Notes: generated by a model from the sequence alone, not told the origin. A stretch of 43,099 nt of DNA from an uncultured Pelagibacteraceae bacterium (GCA_902523535.1 CABYZQ010000008.1:1-43099); one strand, 5' to 3'. Shown: positions 1-8,353, counted from the stretch's first letter. Numbers and translations: made by a program.

Positions 1-51
1 GTTTAAGAACTTATTGTCTGAATTTGTATTTTTTCTTATCATTGTAACGTG

Positions 52-567
52 ATGAAGCATTTATATCTATTGAGACACGCTAAATCAAGTTGGGATGATC
101 CTAGTTTAAATGATTATGAGAGACCTCTTTCTAAAAGAGGAGAAACCAATTGTAACAAAATTGAAACATTTCTTTCACAAAAAAAAATAATACCAGATAT
201 TTCCTATGTTTCATCTGCAAGAAGAACTGTTGACACATTTAATTTAGTTCTTGGAAAAACACTAAAGACAGGCTCGAAGGTTGTTTTTAGCAAGAAATTG
301 TATTTATGTGACGAAATCTACCTTTTTGACTTAATCAAAAAAACTGAAAATAATTATTCAAATATTTTAATTGTAAATCATGAACCGACAATTCGAAATT
401 TGACAATGGGCTTAAGTGCACCCTCTCAAGATGAGAAATATTTAAATATTAAAAATAAATTTCCAACAGGAAGTCTTGCAATATTAAAATCTGATTTAAA
501 AGATTGGAATGAACTAAAATATAATTCATTTAAAGTTACAGATTTTATTCGACCTAGGTTCTTATAG
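52..567 (+). CDS. SixA-like histidine phosphatase
   Basis: A 171-residue protein of the histidine phosphatase superfamily, closest in layout to the phosphohistidine phosphatase SixA. The N-terminal LRHAKSSW motif carries the catalytic RH pair (residues 8-9), and a second conserved His lies in VNHEPTIR in the second half. SixA removes phosphate from His-phosphorylated phosphotransfer proteins in the cytoplasm; the actual substrate here is unknown. The start is placed on ATG at 52; a GTG directly before it at 49 is in frame and could also be used. The gene converges on the glycosyltransferase gene with 1 base between the two stops. Family confident, substrate not. Confidence 0.8.
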   Translation: MKHLYLLRHAKSSWDDPSLNDYERPLSKRGETNCNKIETFLSQKKIIPDISYVSSARRTVDTFNLVLGKTLKTGSKVVFSKKLYLCDEIYLFDLIKKTENNYSNILIVNHEPTIRNLTMGLSAPSQDEKYLNIKNKFPTGSLAILKSDLKDWNELKYNSFKVTDFIRPRFL

Positions 568-568
568 A

Positions 569-1576
569 TTATTTTGCAACGCGTGATGCAGATTGATGTG
601 ACAAAAACAGCTTAGAAACCTCAAGCCAATCAAATTTTTTACTATAATTTAGACAATCGGTACGACTCACTTTTCTCGCCTTATCAATTGAATTAATTAA
701 ATTATCATCAAGAGTGTTATGTTTAAAATTATCAAAAACATCATTTGGCCCTGGAACAGGGTATGCGGCCACGGGAATTCCACTGGCGAGAGCCTCGATC
801 ATGACCATTCCAAACGTATCTGTTTTACTTGGAAATACAAAGATATCTGAAGATGCATAGTACTGTGCCAGTTCATTTCCTTTCTTCGCTCCCACAAAAA
901 CTGCATCAGGATATTTTTTTTCTAGTTTTTTCTTAAAGGGTCCATCACCTACAAGTAATTTTGTACCTTTTAAATCTAATTTAAGAAAATCTTCTAATGA
1001 TTTTTCCTTAGATATTCTTCCTACGTATAAATAAATTGGTTTTTCCAAATTGAGATCAATTTTTTTTTGCGGATTAAAGGCTTCTATATCCACGCCTCTG
1101 GACCATTTAACTGTCCTATTAATTCCATGTGAATTAAGTTCATTTATAATTGAATTAGAGGATACCATTACTGCGCTAGAATTTTTGTGAAACCATTTCA
1201 AAATTTTATATGTGAAGGATACAGGTATCTTAACCATCGTATTTATGTATTCTGGAAATTTTGTACAATATGAGGTTGTGAATGCATAATTATTCTTTGA
1301 ACAATAATTCCTAACCGCTAAGCCAATAGGCCCCTCAGTAGCAATGTGTATAAAGTCAGGTTTAAACTTCTCAATGATCCCGCCAATTTTGAACCAATGA
1401 TTAATCGCAAGCTTTATTTCAGGATAAATAATCAATGGAATTGTAATAAATTTATCAGGAGTGATGTACCTAACCTCATGTCCTTGACCCCTAAGTTTGT
1501 CACCAAGTGTTTGATAAGTTCTAACAACACCATTTATTTGAGGGAGCCATGCGTCTGAGGCGATGAGTATTTTCAA
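569..1576 (-). CDS. agt: Family 4 glycosyltransferase, probable Agt glycolipid synthase
   Basis: GT-B fold glycosyltransferase of 335 residues. The N-terminus (MKILIASDAWLPQINGVV) and the C-terminal nucleotide-sugar site (FPSKTDTFGMVMIEALASG) are typical of family GT4. The start is TTG at 1574-1576, immediately after the TAA stop of the upstream phosphoesterase; no ATG is available nearby and the conserved MKIL motif begins here. Directly behind an LpxH-like phosphoesterase it matches Agt, which transfers a sugar to the diacylglycerol released by PlcP and so replaces phospholipid with glycolipid under phosphate starvation. The role is inferred from gene order and family; another lipid or glycan mannosyltransferase is possible. 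Confidence 0.72.
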   Translation of the reverse strand: MKILIASDAWLPQINGVVRTYQTLGDKLRGQGHEVRYITPDKFITIPLIIYPEIKLAINHWFKIGGIIEKFKPDFIHIATEGPIGLAVRNYCSKNNYAFTTSYCTKFPEYINTMVKIPVSFTYKILKWFHKNSSAVMVSSNSIINELNSHGINRTVKWSRGVDIEAFNPQKKIDLNLEKPIYLYVGRISKEKSLEDFLKLDLKGTKLLVGDGPFKKKLEKKYPDAVFVGAKKGNELAQYYASSDIFVFPSKTDTFGMVMIEALASGIPVAAYPVPGPNDVFDNFKHNTLDDNLINSIDKARKVSRTDCLNYSKKFDWLEVSKLFLSHQSASRVAK

Positions 1577-2395
1577 TTAACTTAATACCTTTACGGAGTC
1601 CTTATGTTTGTCAATGACTTCATACTTTTCAACGATATCTTTCCAAAAAAGAATTTCCATTGATCCATCAAAATTTTCTACCATAAAAGAACAATTTTCT
1701 ACCCAGTCCCCATCATTATAGTAATGAACTCCGTTTATCATTCGATGTGAAGCGTGATGAATATGTCCACAAATAACGCCCTTTAGATCTTTCTTTTTTG
1801 CGTAACCTGCAACTATTTCTTCGTATTTATTAATGTAAGAAACAGCATTTTTTACTTTTAATTTTAGATACTTTGATAACGACCAATATTTCAAACCCAA
1901 TAATAATCTTAACTGGTTAAATCTTCTATTCAGCCATAAAGCGAAATCGTATGCGCTAGCGCCAAGATGGGCTAACCAGGGTGCAATATTGATAATCGAA
2001 TCAAATTTATCTCCATGCAGTACAAGATATTCAGATCCATCTACTGTCCTATGTTTGATCTCATTAACTACTCTAATGTCGCCAAGTGTTATTGGCACAA
2101 ATTTTCTAACAAGCTCATCATGATTTCCTGATACATAAAGGACTTTAGTTCCGTGCCGTGCTTTTCTTAGAATTTTTTGTATTACATCACTGTGGCTTTG
2201 TGGCCAGTACCATCTATTTTTAAGTCGCCACCCATCTATGATATCTCCAACTAAATATAAGTAATCTGATCTGGTGTTTTTTAAAAACTCAAGTAACTGT
2301 TCAGCTTGACAGCCTTTTGATCCTAAATGAATATCTGAAATAAATATGGAACGATATTTTAAGAGAGGAATAACATTATTTTTTTCGTTGGCCAT
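1577..2395 (-). CDS. plcP: Calcineurin-like phosphoesterase, probable PlcP phospholipase
   Basis: A 272-residue metallophosphoesterase with all the metal-binding blocks: SDIHLGS (residues 20-26), GDIIDGW (50-56), GNHDE (90-94), LHGDKFD and GHIHH. Automatic annotation would call it UDP-2,3-diacylglucosamine hydrolase (LpxH). Most alphaproteobacteria use LpxI for that step, and the glycosyltransferase follows with no gap, so PlcP is the better reading: a phospholipase C that strips head groups from phosphatidylethanolamine or phosphatidylglycerol when phosphate is scarce. The Shine-Dalgarno sequence is weak. One Pho-box-like half-site (TTGTCAT, minus strand) lies about 115 bases upstream. LpxH remains the alternative. 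Confidence 0.72.
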   Translation of the reverse strand: MANEKNNVIPLLKYRSIFISDIHLGSKGCQAEQLLEFLKNTRSDYLYLVGDIIDGWRLKNRWYWPQSHSDVIQKILRKARHGTKVLYVSGNHDELVRKFVPITLGDIRVVNEIKHRTVDGSEYLVLHGDKFDSIINIAPWLAHLGASAYDFALWLNRRFNQLRLLLGLKYWSLSKYLKLKVKNAVSYINKYEEIVAGYAKKKDLKGVICGHIHHASHRMINGVHYYNDGDWVENCSFMVENFDGSMEILFWKDIVEKYEVIDKHKDSVKVLS

Positions 2396-2508
2396 AAATT
2401 TGGTAAAAAAGAATCAATTTGCATTACATTACCAATAATTTGTGAAAGATTTGTTAAACTATACTTTCTTGAAATCTGTCATAAATTTTTAATATTTTTG
2501 TAATTTTA

Positions 2509-2515
2509 ATGACAA
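2509..2515 (-). promoter_or_regulatory. Possible Pho-box half-site upstream of plcP
   Basis: On the minus strand this reads TTGTCAT, one base from the CTGTCAT half of the PhoB box. The expected second half four bases later matches poorly (ATTACAA). A further CTGTCAT lies on the plus strand at 2476-2482. It is only a weak candidate, worth noting because plcP genes are usually PhoB-controlled. Confidence 0.25.
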
Positions 2516-2557
2516 TATTAAAAAATATGATTTGTTCGAGTAACTTAGAGAAAAGAG

Positions 2558-2606
2558 AACTTCCCCATTTATCCCTCCACCCTTCAATTAAAAAAATGGG
2601 GAAGTT
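2558..2606 (-). terminator. Hairpin terminator after znuA
   Basis: A perfect 13-base inverted repeat (arms 2558-2570 and 2594-2606, core TTCCCCA/TGGGGAA) with a 23-base loop, 47 bases beyond the znuA stop. On the minus strand it is followed by a pyrimidine run rich in T. It most likely ends znuA transcription. The rest of the 2396-2653 gap holds no ORF I can support. Confidence 0.6.
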
Positions 2607-2653
2607 TTAGTCTAAAATATTTTATTTATTGACTGCCTTATCTTGATAAGCTC

Positions 2654-3679
2654 CTAGCAACTTTCAAATGATGATGCCATATCGCTTATAAGATCAAAAT
2701 ACAGATCTTTTCCAGGCTCTAGTTCAGCTCCTAACGGATCGAGAACCGCGGCTTTCACGCCTGTGTCACTAGCAATTGTTTCAGCGATCGTTGGATTAAA
2801 CTGAGGCTCAGAGAATAAGCAGTTAACAGCCTCGTGTTCAATGACCTCTCTAATTTCAGCAAGCTGTTTAGCGCCTGGCAATATTTCAGGATTTACTGTG
2901 AGTGCGCCGATTACTTCGATTCCAAAGCGCTGCTCAAAATATTGAAAAGCATCATGGAATACAACATAAGTGGCATCCTTATTTATCTTGCCTCTTGTAT
3001 CATTTATAAGTTGATCAAGTTTATTCAGAGCTTTAGCTGCATTTGCTTCATATTTTGATGCATTTGCAGGATCAATTTCTGATATTTCTTTTGCAGCAAT
3101 TTGAACAATGGTCTTTGCAATTTCTGGATCTAGCCAAAAGTGAATATCAAATTCGCCATGGTTATGACCATCATGATGTGCGTGATCGTCATGTTCATCT
3201 TCGTGTTCGTCATGCTCATCACCATGTTCTTCGTGTTCCTCATGCTCGTCATGTTCATCACCATGCTCATCATGGTCATCATGTTCATCTCCATGATCAT
3301 CATGATCATCAAATACATTTTTTTCCCTAAATTTGAGCATTACAATATCTTCTGATTCCATCAATGTTACTTGCTTTGCTTCTTTTGCAATTGACTCCAG
3401 AGGTGTCTCTAGAAATGACTCCAAGTCCTCGCCAATCCAGAACACAATATCTGCTTCTTGAAGCATTGTTGCGTGGGAAGGCTTCAATTGAAAAGTATGT
3501 GGTGAAGAACTGCCATCTACTAATAAGCCAGGCGTTCCTACTCCATCCATTACATAACTAATTAATGAATGTATCGGCTTAATTGATGCTACAACTTTTG
3601 TTTCAGCTTTTGCGTAAGAAATAAACGTTAATAGAGAAATAGTTGATAAGATTAATCCAAATTTAAGTTGTAATTTCAT
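2654..3679 (-). CDS. znuA: Zinc ABC transporter binding protein ZnuA
   Basis: Periplasmic zinc-binding protein of the cluster A-I family, 341 residues with a signal peptide (cleavage near YAKA, residue 25). Likely zinc ligands are H61 in SSPHTFQ, H180 in DIHFWLDP and H242 in VFHDAFQY. A long charged loop at residues 124-175 alternates Asp/Glu with His; such loops in ZnuA proteins collect or sense zinc. The C-terminal LDPLGAELEPG block is typical. A Cys (287) and a terminal Cys (341) could form a disulfide. The gene diverges from znuC across a Zur-type operator, so repression by zinc-loaded Zur is expected. Confidence 0.95.
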   Translation of the reverse strand: MKLQLKFGLILSTISLLTFISYAKAETKVVASIKPIHSLISYVMDGVGTPGLLVDGSSSPHTFQLKPSHATMLQEADIVFWIGEDLESFLETPLESIAKEAKQVTLMESEDIVMLKFREKNVFDDHDDHGDEHDDHDEHGDEHDEHEEHEEHGDEHDEHEDEHDDHAHHDGHNHGEFDIHFWLDPEIAKTIVQIAAKEISEIDPANASKYEANAAKALNKLDQLINDTRGKINKDATYVVFHDAFQYFEQRFGIEVIGALTVNPEILPGAKQLAEIREVIEHEAVNCLFSEPQFNPTIAETIASDTGVKAAVLDPLGAELEPGKDLYFDLISDMASSFESC

Positions 3680-3713
3680 AGATATATTGCTTTTATAATA
3701 GTTTGAGTATAGC

Positions 3714-3726
3714 GTTATATTATAAC
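3714..3726. promoter_or_regulatory. Zur operator between znuA and znuCB-zur
   Basis: GTTATA-T-TATAAC is a perfect 13-base palindrome centred in the 72-base gap between the divergent znuA and znuC genes. It matches the core of the alphaproteobacterial Zur box as I recall it (GTTATA-N-TATAAC). It lies beside a TATACT element that could be the -10 of znuA, so Zur binding would block both promoters. Confidence 0.85.
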
Positions 3727-3751
3727 ATAATTATTTAGCAAGCATTTTTTT

Positions 3752-4501
3752 ATGATAGACAATGACCTTTTAGTAAAAGTATCTGATGCCGGATTGTATA
3801 AGAATGGCAAATGGCTTGTGAAGGGTGTAAATTTAAATATTACAAAAGGAAAAATTGTTACTTTAATTGGTCCAAACGGGTCAGGTAAAACCACCACTGC
3901 TAAAATAGCTCTCGGTCTTTACAAAAACATTGAGGGCACTGTTGAAAGATTAACCAATAAAATTTCTTACGTACCACAAAAAGTTTCAATTGACTGGACA
4001 TTGCCTGTAAGGGTTATTGATTTTATGGTCTTAACTCAGGACCTTCAAGATCAAGAAATAAACGATGCTCTTAACTTAACAGGTGTTGAGCACCTTAAAA
4101 ATAATAATCTGAGAGAATTATCAGGTGGTGAATTTCAAAGAGTTCTTCTGGCACGAGCAATTGCAAAGAAGCCGGACCTTTTGGTCCTTGATGAACCTGT
4201 ACAGGGTGTCGATTTTACAGGTGAAGTTGAATTATACGCGTTGATAAAAAAAATATCCGAAACACTTCAGTGTGGGATACTGTTAATTTCACACGATCTA
4301 CATGTCGTTATGTCTGCAACTGACTATGTCGTTTGTCTTAATGGGCATGTTTGTTGCTCAGGAACGCCAGTAGCTGTTGCTCAAAACAAAGAATATAAAG
4401 AACTTTTTGGGGAAAAATCATCTCAGCTTCTATCTCTCTATGAACATGAGCATGACCATGTTCATGACTCAGATGGCAACATCGTGAAAGAGGCAAAATA
4501 A
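3752..4501 (+). CDS. znuC: Zinc ABC transporter ATPase ZnuC
   Basis: ATP-binding subunit of the zinc importer, 249 residues. Walker A is GPNGSGKT (40-47), the signature LSGGE (123-127), Walker B LLVLDEP (143-149) and the switch His is H181. The C-terminal tail carries a His cluster, HEHDHVH (232-238), which could sense cytoplasmic zinc. It is followed after one base by znuB. Expression should be under the Zur palindrome at 3714-3726. Confidence 0.93.
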   Translation: MIDNDLLVKVSDAGLYKNGKWLVKGVNLNITKGKIVTLIGPNGSGKTTTAKIALGLYKNIEGTVERLTNKISYVPQKVSIDWTLPVRVIDFMVLTQDLQDQEINDALNLTGVEHLKNNNLRELSGGEFQRVLLARAIAKKPDLLVLDEPVQGVDFTGEVELYALIKKISETLQCGILLISHDLHVVMSATDYVVCLNGHVCCSGTPVAVAQNKEYKELFGEKSSQLLSLYEHEHDHVHDSDGNIVKEAK

Positions 4502-4502
4502 T

Positions 4503-5294
4503 ATGTTTGATGACTTTTTGTTTAGGGCACTGATCGCTGGTATTGGAATTGCCCTAGTTACTGGTCCTCTAGGATGCTTTGTTGTTTGGCGAAGACTTTC
4601 ATTCTTTGGGGATACACTGGCGCACTCGGCATTGTTAGGTGTAATATTATCAATATCATTTGATATAAACATTTCACTATCTATATTCGCTGTTTCATCA
4701 TTAGTTGCATTAATTTTATTAAGATTACAAAATACAACAAATTTATCAGGCGATGCACTACTGGGACTTCTCTCGCACTCATCTTTAGCCATTGGATTGG
4801 TAGTCTTAGGATTTTTATCATTCATAAGGTTTGATATCATGGGGGTACTGTTTGGAGATATTCTGTCAGTAAATGTAAATGACTTGATCATCATATGGGC
4901 AGGTGGCGCAATAATACTTTTCGTGTTATGGCTAATATGGAAACCTTTATTTGCCTCAACAGTAAATTATGAATTGGCTGAAGCTGAGGGTATGAATCCA
5001 AAACGAGTTAACGCTATATTTACAATATTATTAGCAGCTCTTATTGCAATTTCTATCAAAATGGTAGGTCTTCTCTTAATAACTGGGATGCTTATTATTC
5101 CATGTGCAATGGCGCGTAATTTATCAAATAATCCTAAACAAATGGTTATTTTGTCAATCATAGGAGGATTATTGTCAGTATTTATTGGACTTTATGCATC
5201 CTTCGAAATTAATACATCATCTGGCCCTACTATTGTCACAGTTGCAATAATTTTATTTATTTTATCATTATCCAAAATTAGAAAAAAATATTAA
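4503..5294 (+). CDS. znuB: Zinc ABC transporter permease ZnuB
   Basis: Integral membrane subunit of the ABC-3 metal transporter family, 263 residues, mostly hydrophobic with about eight membrane segments. The block GPLGCFVVWRRLSFFGDTLA near the N-terminus is a family hallmark, and ALIAISIKMVGLLLITG near residue 190 is the conserved region in contact with the ATPase. It lies between znuC (1-base gap) and zur (11-base gap), so the transporter and its repressor are co-transcribed. Confidence 0.93.
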   Translation: MFDDFLFRALIAGIGIALVTGPLGCFVVWRRLSFFGDTLAHSALLGVILSISFDINISLSIFAVSSLVALILLRLQNTTNLSGDALLGLLSHSSLAIGLVVLGFLSFIRFDIMGVLFGDILSVNVNDLIIIWAGGAIILFVLWLIWKPLFASTVNYELAEAEGMNPKRVNAIFTILLAALIAISIKMVGLLLITGMLIIPCAMARNLSNNPKQMVILSIIGGLLSVFIGLYASFEINTSSGPTIVTVAIILFILSLSKIRKKY

Positions 5295-5305
5295 AATAGC
5301 AAGCA

Positions 5306-5707
5306 ATGGAAAATAAACAGAAACCACTGTCCAAAAATCAAAAGATCATTCTTGAATACATTCAAAAAAACAAGAAGCCTGTTAAAGCGTATTCCATTTT
5401 ATCTAATGTACAAAAAAAAGGTATCAATGCTCCACCTCAAGTTTACAGAGCTTTAGATAAGTTAATTGAAATTGGTAAAATTCATAAAGTAGAAAGTCAA
5501 AATTCATTTGTTGCATGCAAAACTTCAGATTGTGAAACTCCTCATGCTACTGCATTTTCAATATGTGATAGTTGTGATGAAGTCTCGGAAATAAATGATC
5601 CTAAACTCTTTAAATATTTATTAGATTTTAAGGATAATAGTGGAATAAAATTTGACGGCTACAATCTAGAATTCTTTGGTACTTGTAAATCCTGCGAAAC
5701 ATCTTAA
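5306..5707 (+). CDS. zur: Zinc uptake regulator Zur (Fur family)
   Basis: A 133-residue Fur-family repressor. The winged-helix region (residues 10-65, with PPQVYRALDKL) is followed by a zinc-site domain with C71, C76, H80, the pair C87/C90 (CDSC) and the C-terminal pair C127/C130 (CKSC). The two CxxC pairs form the structural zinc site in this family. Position at the end of znuCB and the two palindromes at 3714 and 5731 identify it as Zur rather than Fur. It should autoregulate and repress both zinc operons when zinc is sufficient. Confidence 0.9.
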   Translation: MENKQKPLSKNQKIILEYIQKNKKPVKAYSILSNVQKKGINAPPQVYRALDKLIEIGKIHKVESQNSFVACKTSDCETPHATAFSICDSCDEVSEINDPKLFKYLLDFKDNSGIKFDGYNLEFFGTCKSCETS

Positions 5708-5730
5708 GGCAAAAATCACCCATTAATTAA

Positions 5731-5749
5731 ATTGTTATATAATAACAAT
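5731..5749. promoter_or_regulatory. Second Zur-type operator, upstream of zrgA-like operon
   Basis: ATTGTTAT-ATA-ATAACAAT is a perfect inverted repeat with 8-base arms. Its core GTTATATAATAAC differs at one base from the GTTATA-N-TATAAC pattern at 3714. It lies 60 bases before the start of the His-rich DUF2796 gene, the right place to control that operon. Confidence 0.7.
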
Positions 5750-5809
5750 TTTCTCTAGATAAAATATTTTTTTAACGATAATATATTTTTTTTTCAAATA
5801 GAGGCTCAT

Positions 5810-6412
5810 ATGAAATATATAATCTATATATTACTCTCATTCAATTTAATGACTTTTACAATCAGTGCTGAAGAGACGAGACAAGTTGATAAGCATGAAC
5901 ATGGTGTGGGTGAGTTAAATATTGCCGTTGAAGGATCGACAATTGAGTTTGAATTTATGATACCTGGAGCCGATATTGTAGGTTTTGAATATGTCGCAAA
6001 AAGTGATGAAGATATTGCTAAAATTAATCAAGCTTTGAAAACGTTTGATGATTACACAAATATATTCACTCTACCAAGTAATAGTCTTTGCGAATTAAAC
6101 GGTCAGAAAGTTGCTTTAAAGGAAGAAGATGAGCACGATGACCATGATGAGCATGACGAACACGATGACCATGATGAACACGATGAGCACGATGACCATG
6201 ATGAGCATGCTGAAGAAAATCATAATGAGTTTTATGCAAAATACTCATTTGAATGCGGCAATATAAACGCCATTAAAGAGGTAAATTTTCCTTATTTTGC
6301 TACTTTCACGAATTCTGGTGAGTTAGAGGTTCAGTTTATTTCAAATATGGGGTCTACTAGCTTTGAGGTAGAAGGAGATGAGCCTTTAATTAACACAGAT
6401 GGAAAAATCTAA
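5810..6412 (+). CDS. His-rich DUF2796 periplasmic zinc protein (ZrgA-like)
   Basis: A 200-residue exported protein with a signal peptide (cleavage near TISA, residue 20). The segment HEHGVGELNIAVEG (residues 29-42) is the DUF2796 signature. Residues 107-133 are three exact copies of the nine-residue unit DEHDDHDEH, an acidic His repeat expected to bind zinc. DUF2796 proteins include ZrgA of the zinc-regulated zrg locus in Vibrio cholerae (from memory). It is the first gene of an operon with an ABC ATPase, permease and DUF3299 protein, behind a Zur-type palindrome. SD GAGG precedes ATG 5810. Likely role: periplasmic zinc capture for the ABC partner. Confidence 0.85.
   Translation: MKYIIYILLSFNLMTFTISAEETRQVDKHEHGVGELNIAVEGSTIEFEFMIPGADIVGFEYVAKSDEDIAKINQALKTFDDYTNIFTLPSNSLCELNGQKVALKEEDEHDDHDEHDEHDDHDEHDEHDDHDEHAEENHNEFYAKYSFECGNINAIKEVNFPYFATFTNSGELEVQFISNMGSTSFEVEGDEPLINTDGKI
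6128..6208 (+). repeat. Three 27-base tandem repeats coding DEHDDHDEH
   Basis: Units at 6128-6154, 6155-6181 and 6182-6208 encode the same nine residues but differ by synonymous bases (GAT/GAC, GAG/GAA, CAT/CAC). The protein repeat is therefore kept by selection or has been stable for some time, rather than being a fresh slippage product. Confidence 0.9.
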
Positions 6413-7100
6413 TTTGAATGAAAAAACGATACAAATTAATTCTGTAAAGTTTCATTGGTCAAATAAAAGCAAATTTAAACTTCATATTCCAGAACTATCA
6501 GTCGTCAAAGGAGAAAAAGTATTGCTTTTGGGCGAGAGCGGTTCAGGCAAAACAACCCTACTCTCACTTATCTGTGGATTTTTAGCCCCCCTTTCAGGAA
6601 ACATTCAATTGAATGAAAAACTGATTAATAACTTATCAGCAACAAAAAGAGATCAATATAGATCTGATAACATTGGTATTATATTTCAGCAATTTAATTT
6701 ACTGCCGTATGCAAATGTCATTGATAATATTTTGTTGCCACTTTATTTTTCAAAATTAAGGTCAGCAAACGTAAGTGATCAAAGAGAAACGGCGATTAGT
6801 ATTTGTCAATCTTTACGTTTGCCCGAAGACGTTGTTAACATGAAAGCAAGTGAATTGAGCGTTGGTCAACAACAGAGGGTTGCTGTTGCAAGAGCATTAA
6901 TTGGAAATCCTCCATTGGTCATAGCCGATGAACCTACATCCTCTTTGGATACAGACGCGCAAAATATATTTCTGGATTTAATGTTCTCTCAAGTTGCAAG
7001 TAGCAATTCAACTTTATTAATGGTTTCTCATGATAAATCTTTAAGCTCTAAGTTTGATAGAGTTATAGATATGAAAAATGTCTCGGTGAAAGAACAATAA
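6399..7100 (+). CDS. LolD-like ABC transporter ATPase (ZrgB-like)
   Basis: ATPase of the LolD/MacB/FtsE class, 233 residues. It has Walker A GESGSGKTT, Q-loop FQQFNLLPY, signature LSVGQQQR and Walker B LVIADEPTSSLD. The signature has V where LSGGQ is usual, as is seen in some members of this class. The start overlaps the end of the DUF2796 gene by 14 bases, so translation is probably coupled. With the next gene it forms an ABC complex of the type that moves or reshapes envelope components rather than a classical importer. Its operon position suggests a role in zinc uptake or in loading zinc proteins. Confidence 0.85.
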   Translation: MEKSNLNEKTIQINSVKFHWSNKSKFKLHIPELSVVKGEKVLLLGESGSGKTTLLSLICGFLAPLSGNIQLNEKLINNLSATKRDQYRSDNIGIIFQQFNLLPYANVIDNILLPLYFSKLRSANVSDQRETAISICQSLRLPEDVVNMKASELSVGQQQRVAVARALIGNPPLVIADEPTSSLDTDAQNIFLDLMFSQVASSNSTLLMVSHDKSLSSKFDRVIDMKNVSVKEQ

Positions 7101-7102
7101 AG

Positions 7103-8353
7103 ATGCTTTTAAAACTTACCCTCAATTCTTTGTATGCAAGATTATTAACCGTTGGTATGACGGTTTTTGCCATATCCTTATCTTTAATGTTGTACATGAG
7201 CGTTGAAAAGTTAAGAACATCTGCATACACAAGCTTCACAGATACGATCTCTCAAACTGACCTAATAGTTGGCGCAAGAACAAGTTCTGTTCAGCTGCTT
7301 CTATATTCCGTCTTTAGAATTGGAAACGCTACAAACAACATAACTTGGGAAAGTTATGAGGATGTTATAGATCGAAAAGAAGTCGCATGGTCTGTGCCTA
7401 TCTCTCTTGGAGATAGTCATAAAGGTTTTAGAGTTATGGGTACCAATAATGAATTTTTTAAGCGATATAAATTTAGGGGTGGACAATCAATTGAATTGGA
7501 AAAGGGCAACAACTTAGACGACTTATACGATGTCATAATAGGTGCAGGTGTTGCTGAAAAACTAAATTACTCTGTGGAAACTCCACTCATTGTATCTCAT
7601 GGATTACAGTCATTTTCAGATCACGATGATCAACCATTTAGAGTTTCAGGCATTCTTGCTAAAACTGGAACACCGGTCGACAATACAGTTATCGTAAGCT
7701 TGGAGGCAATTGAAGCTATTCATGTAGACTGGTCTACTGGAGCTAAAATTCCTGGACAATTAACTCCTGTAGAAGAAATTCGTCAGATGGACCTCTCCCC
7801 TAAAAATATCACGGCAGCATTAATTGGGGTAAATTCAAAATTACAAATATTTCAATTACAACGATGGATTAATGAGTATCCAGAGGAATCATTAAGTTCA
7901 ATTTTACCTGGTGTTGCTCTTCAAGAGTTGTGGAGGATCGTTGGCGTGGTTGAAAATCTACTACTTGGAATCTCCGTAACTGTTATTTTTACAACGCTCA
8001 TTGGCATGACGGCCATTATATTTTCAAGTTTAAATGAGAGAAGACGTGAAATGGCTATTTGGAGAGCAATGGGAGCATCGCCTAAAGTTGTTATAGGTCT
8101 TTTAATGCTTGAAGCATTTATTATCTCAGTGATGAGTATAATTGTAAGCACTGTCATGTTGTTTCTAACTTTATACGTATTGCAACCATGGATTGATAAT
8201 ACTTACGGAATATTAGTTAATATTGAAACGCTAGCTGTAAAAGATATATATATATTTATGCTATTTATATTATCTGCTTCATTAGTAAGTCTTATTCCTG
8301 CAATCAGAGCGTATTGGTTCTCAATTAATGACGGCATGACGATTAAAATATGA
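7103..8353 (+). CDS. FtsX/MacB-like ABC permease (ZrgC-like)
   Basis: A 416-residue membrane protein with the layout of the FtsX-like family: one N-terminal membrane helix, a large periplasmic domain (about residues 40-275) and three C-terminal helices. The segment SSLNERRREMAIWRAMGASP after helix 2 is the conserved cytoplasmic coupling region. It starts 2 bases after the ATPase gene and ends in an ATGA overlap with the DUF3299 gene. The substrate is unknown; the two flanking zinc-linked genes make a zinc-related role likely. Confidence 0.85.
   Translation: MLLKLTLNSLYARLLTVGMTVFAISLSLMLYMSVEKLRTSAYTSFTDTISQTDLIVGARTSSVQLLLYSVFRIGNATNNITWESYEDVIDRKEVAWSVPISLGDSHKGFRVMGTNNEFFKRYKFRGGQSIELEKGNNLDDLYDVIIGAGVAEKLNYSVETPLIVSHGLQSFSDHDDQPFRVSGILAKTGTPVDNTVIVSLEAIEAIHVDWSTGAKIPGQLTPVEEIRQMDLSPKNITAALIGVNSKLQIFQLQRWINEYPEESLSSILPGVALQELWRIVGVVENLLLGISVTVIFTTLIGMTAIIFSSLNERRREMAIWRAMGASPKVVIGLLMLEAFIISVMSIIVSTVMLFLTLYVLQPWIDNTYGILVNIETLAVKDIYIFMLFILSASLVSLIPAIRAYWFSINDGMTIKI

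Noticed and set aside
1577-2395. LpxH (UDP-2,3-diacylglucosamine hydrolase) as first call
   Set aside because: Not excluded, but the zero-gap glycosyltransferase favours PlcP.
3043-3355. Several open frames opposite and within the His-rich part of znuA
   Set aside because: They arise from the low-complexity GAY-CAY repeats and give His- or Met-rich nonsense; znuA explains the region.
6128-6208. CRISPR-like or satellite repeat
   Set aside because: The repeat is in frame, has no spacers, and encodes a protein repeat.
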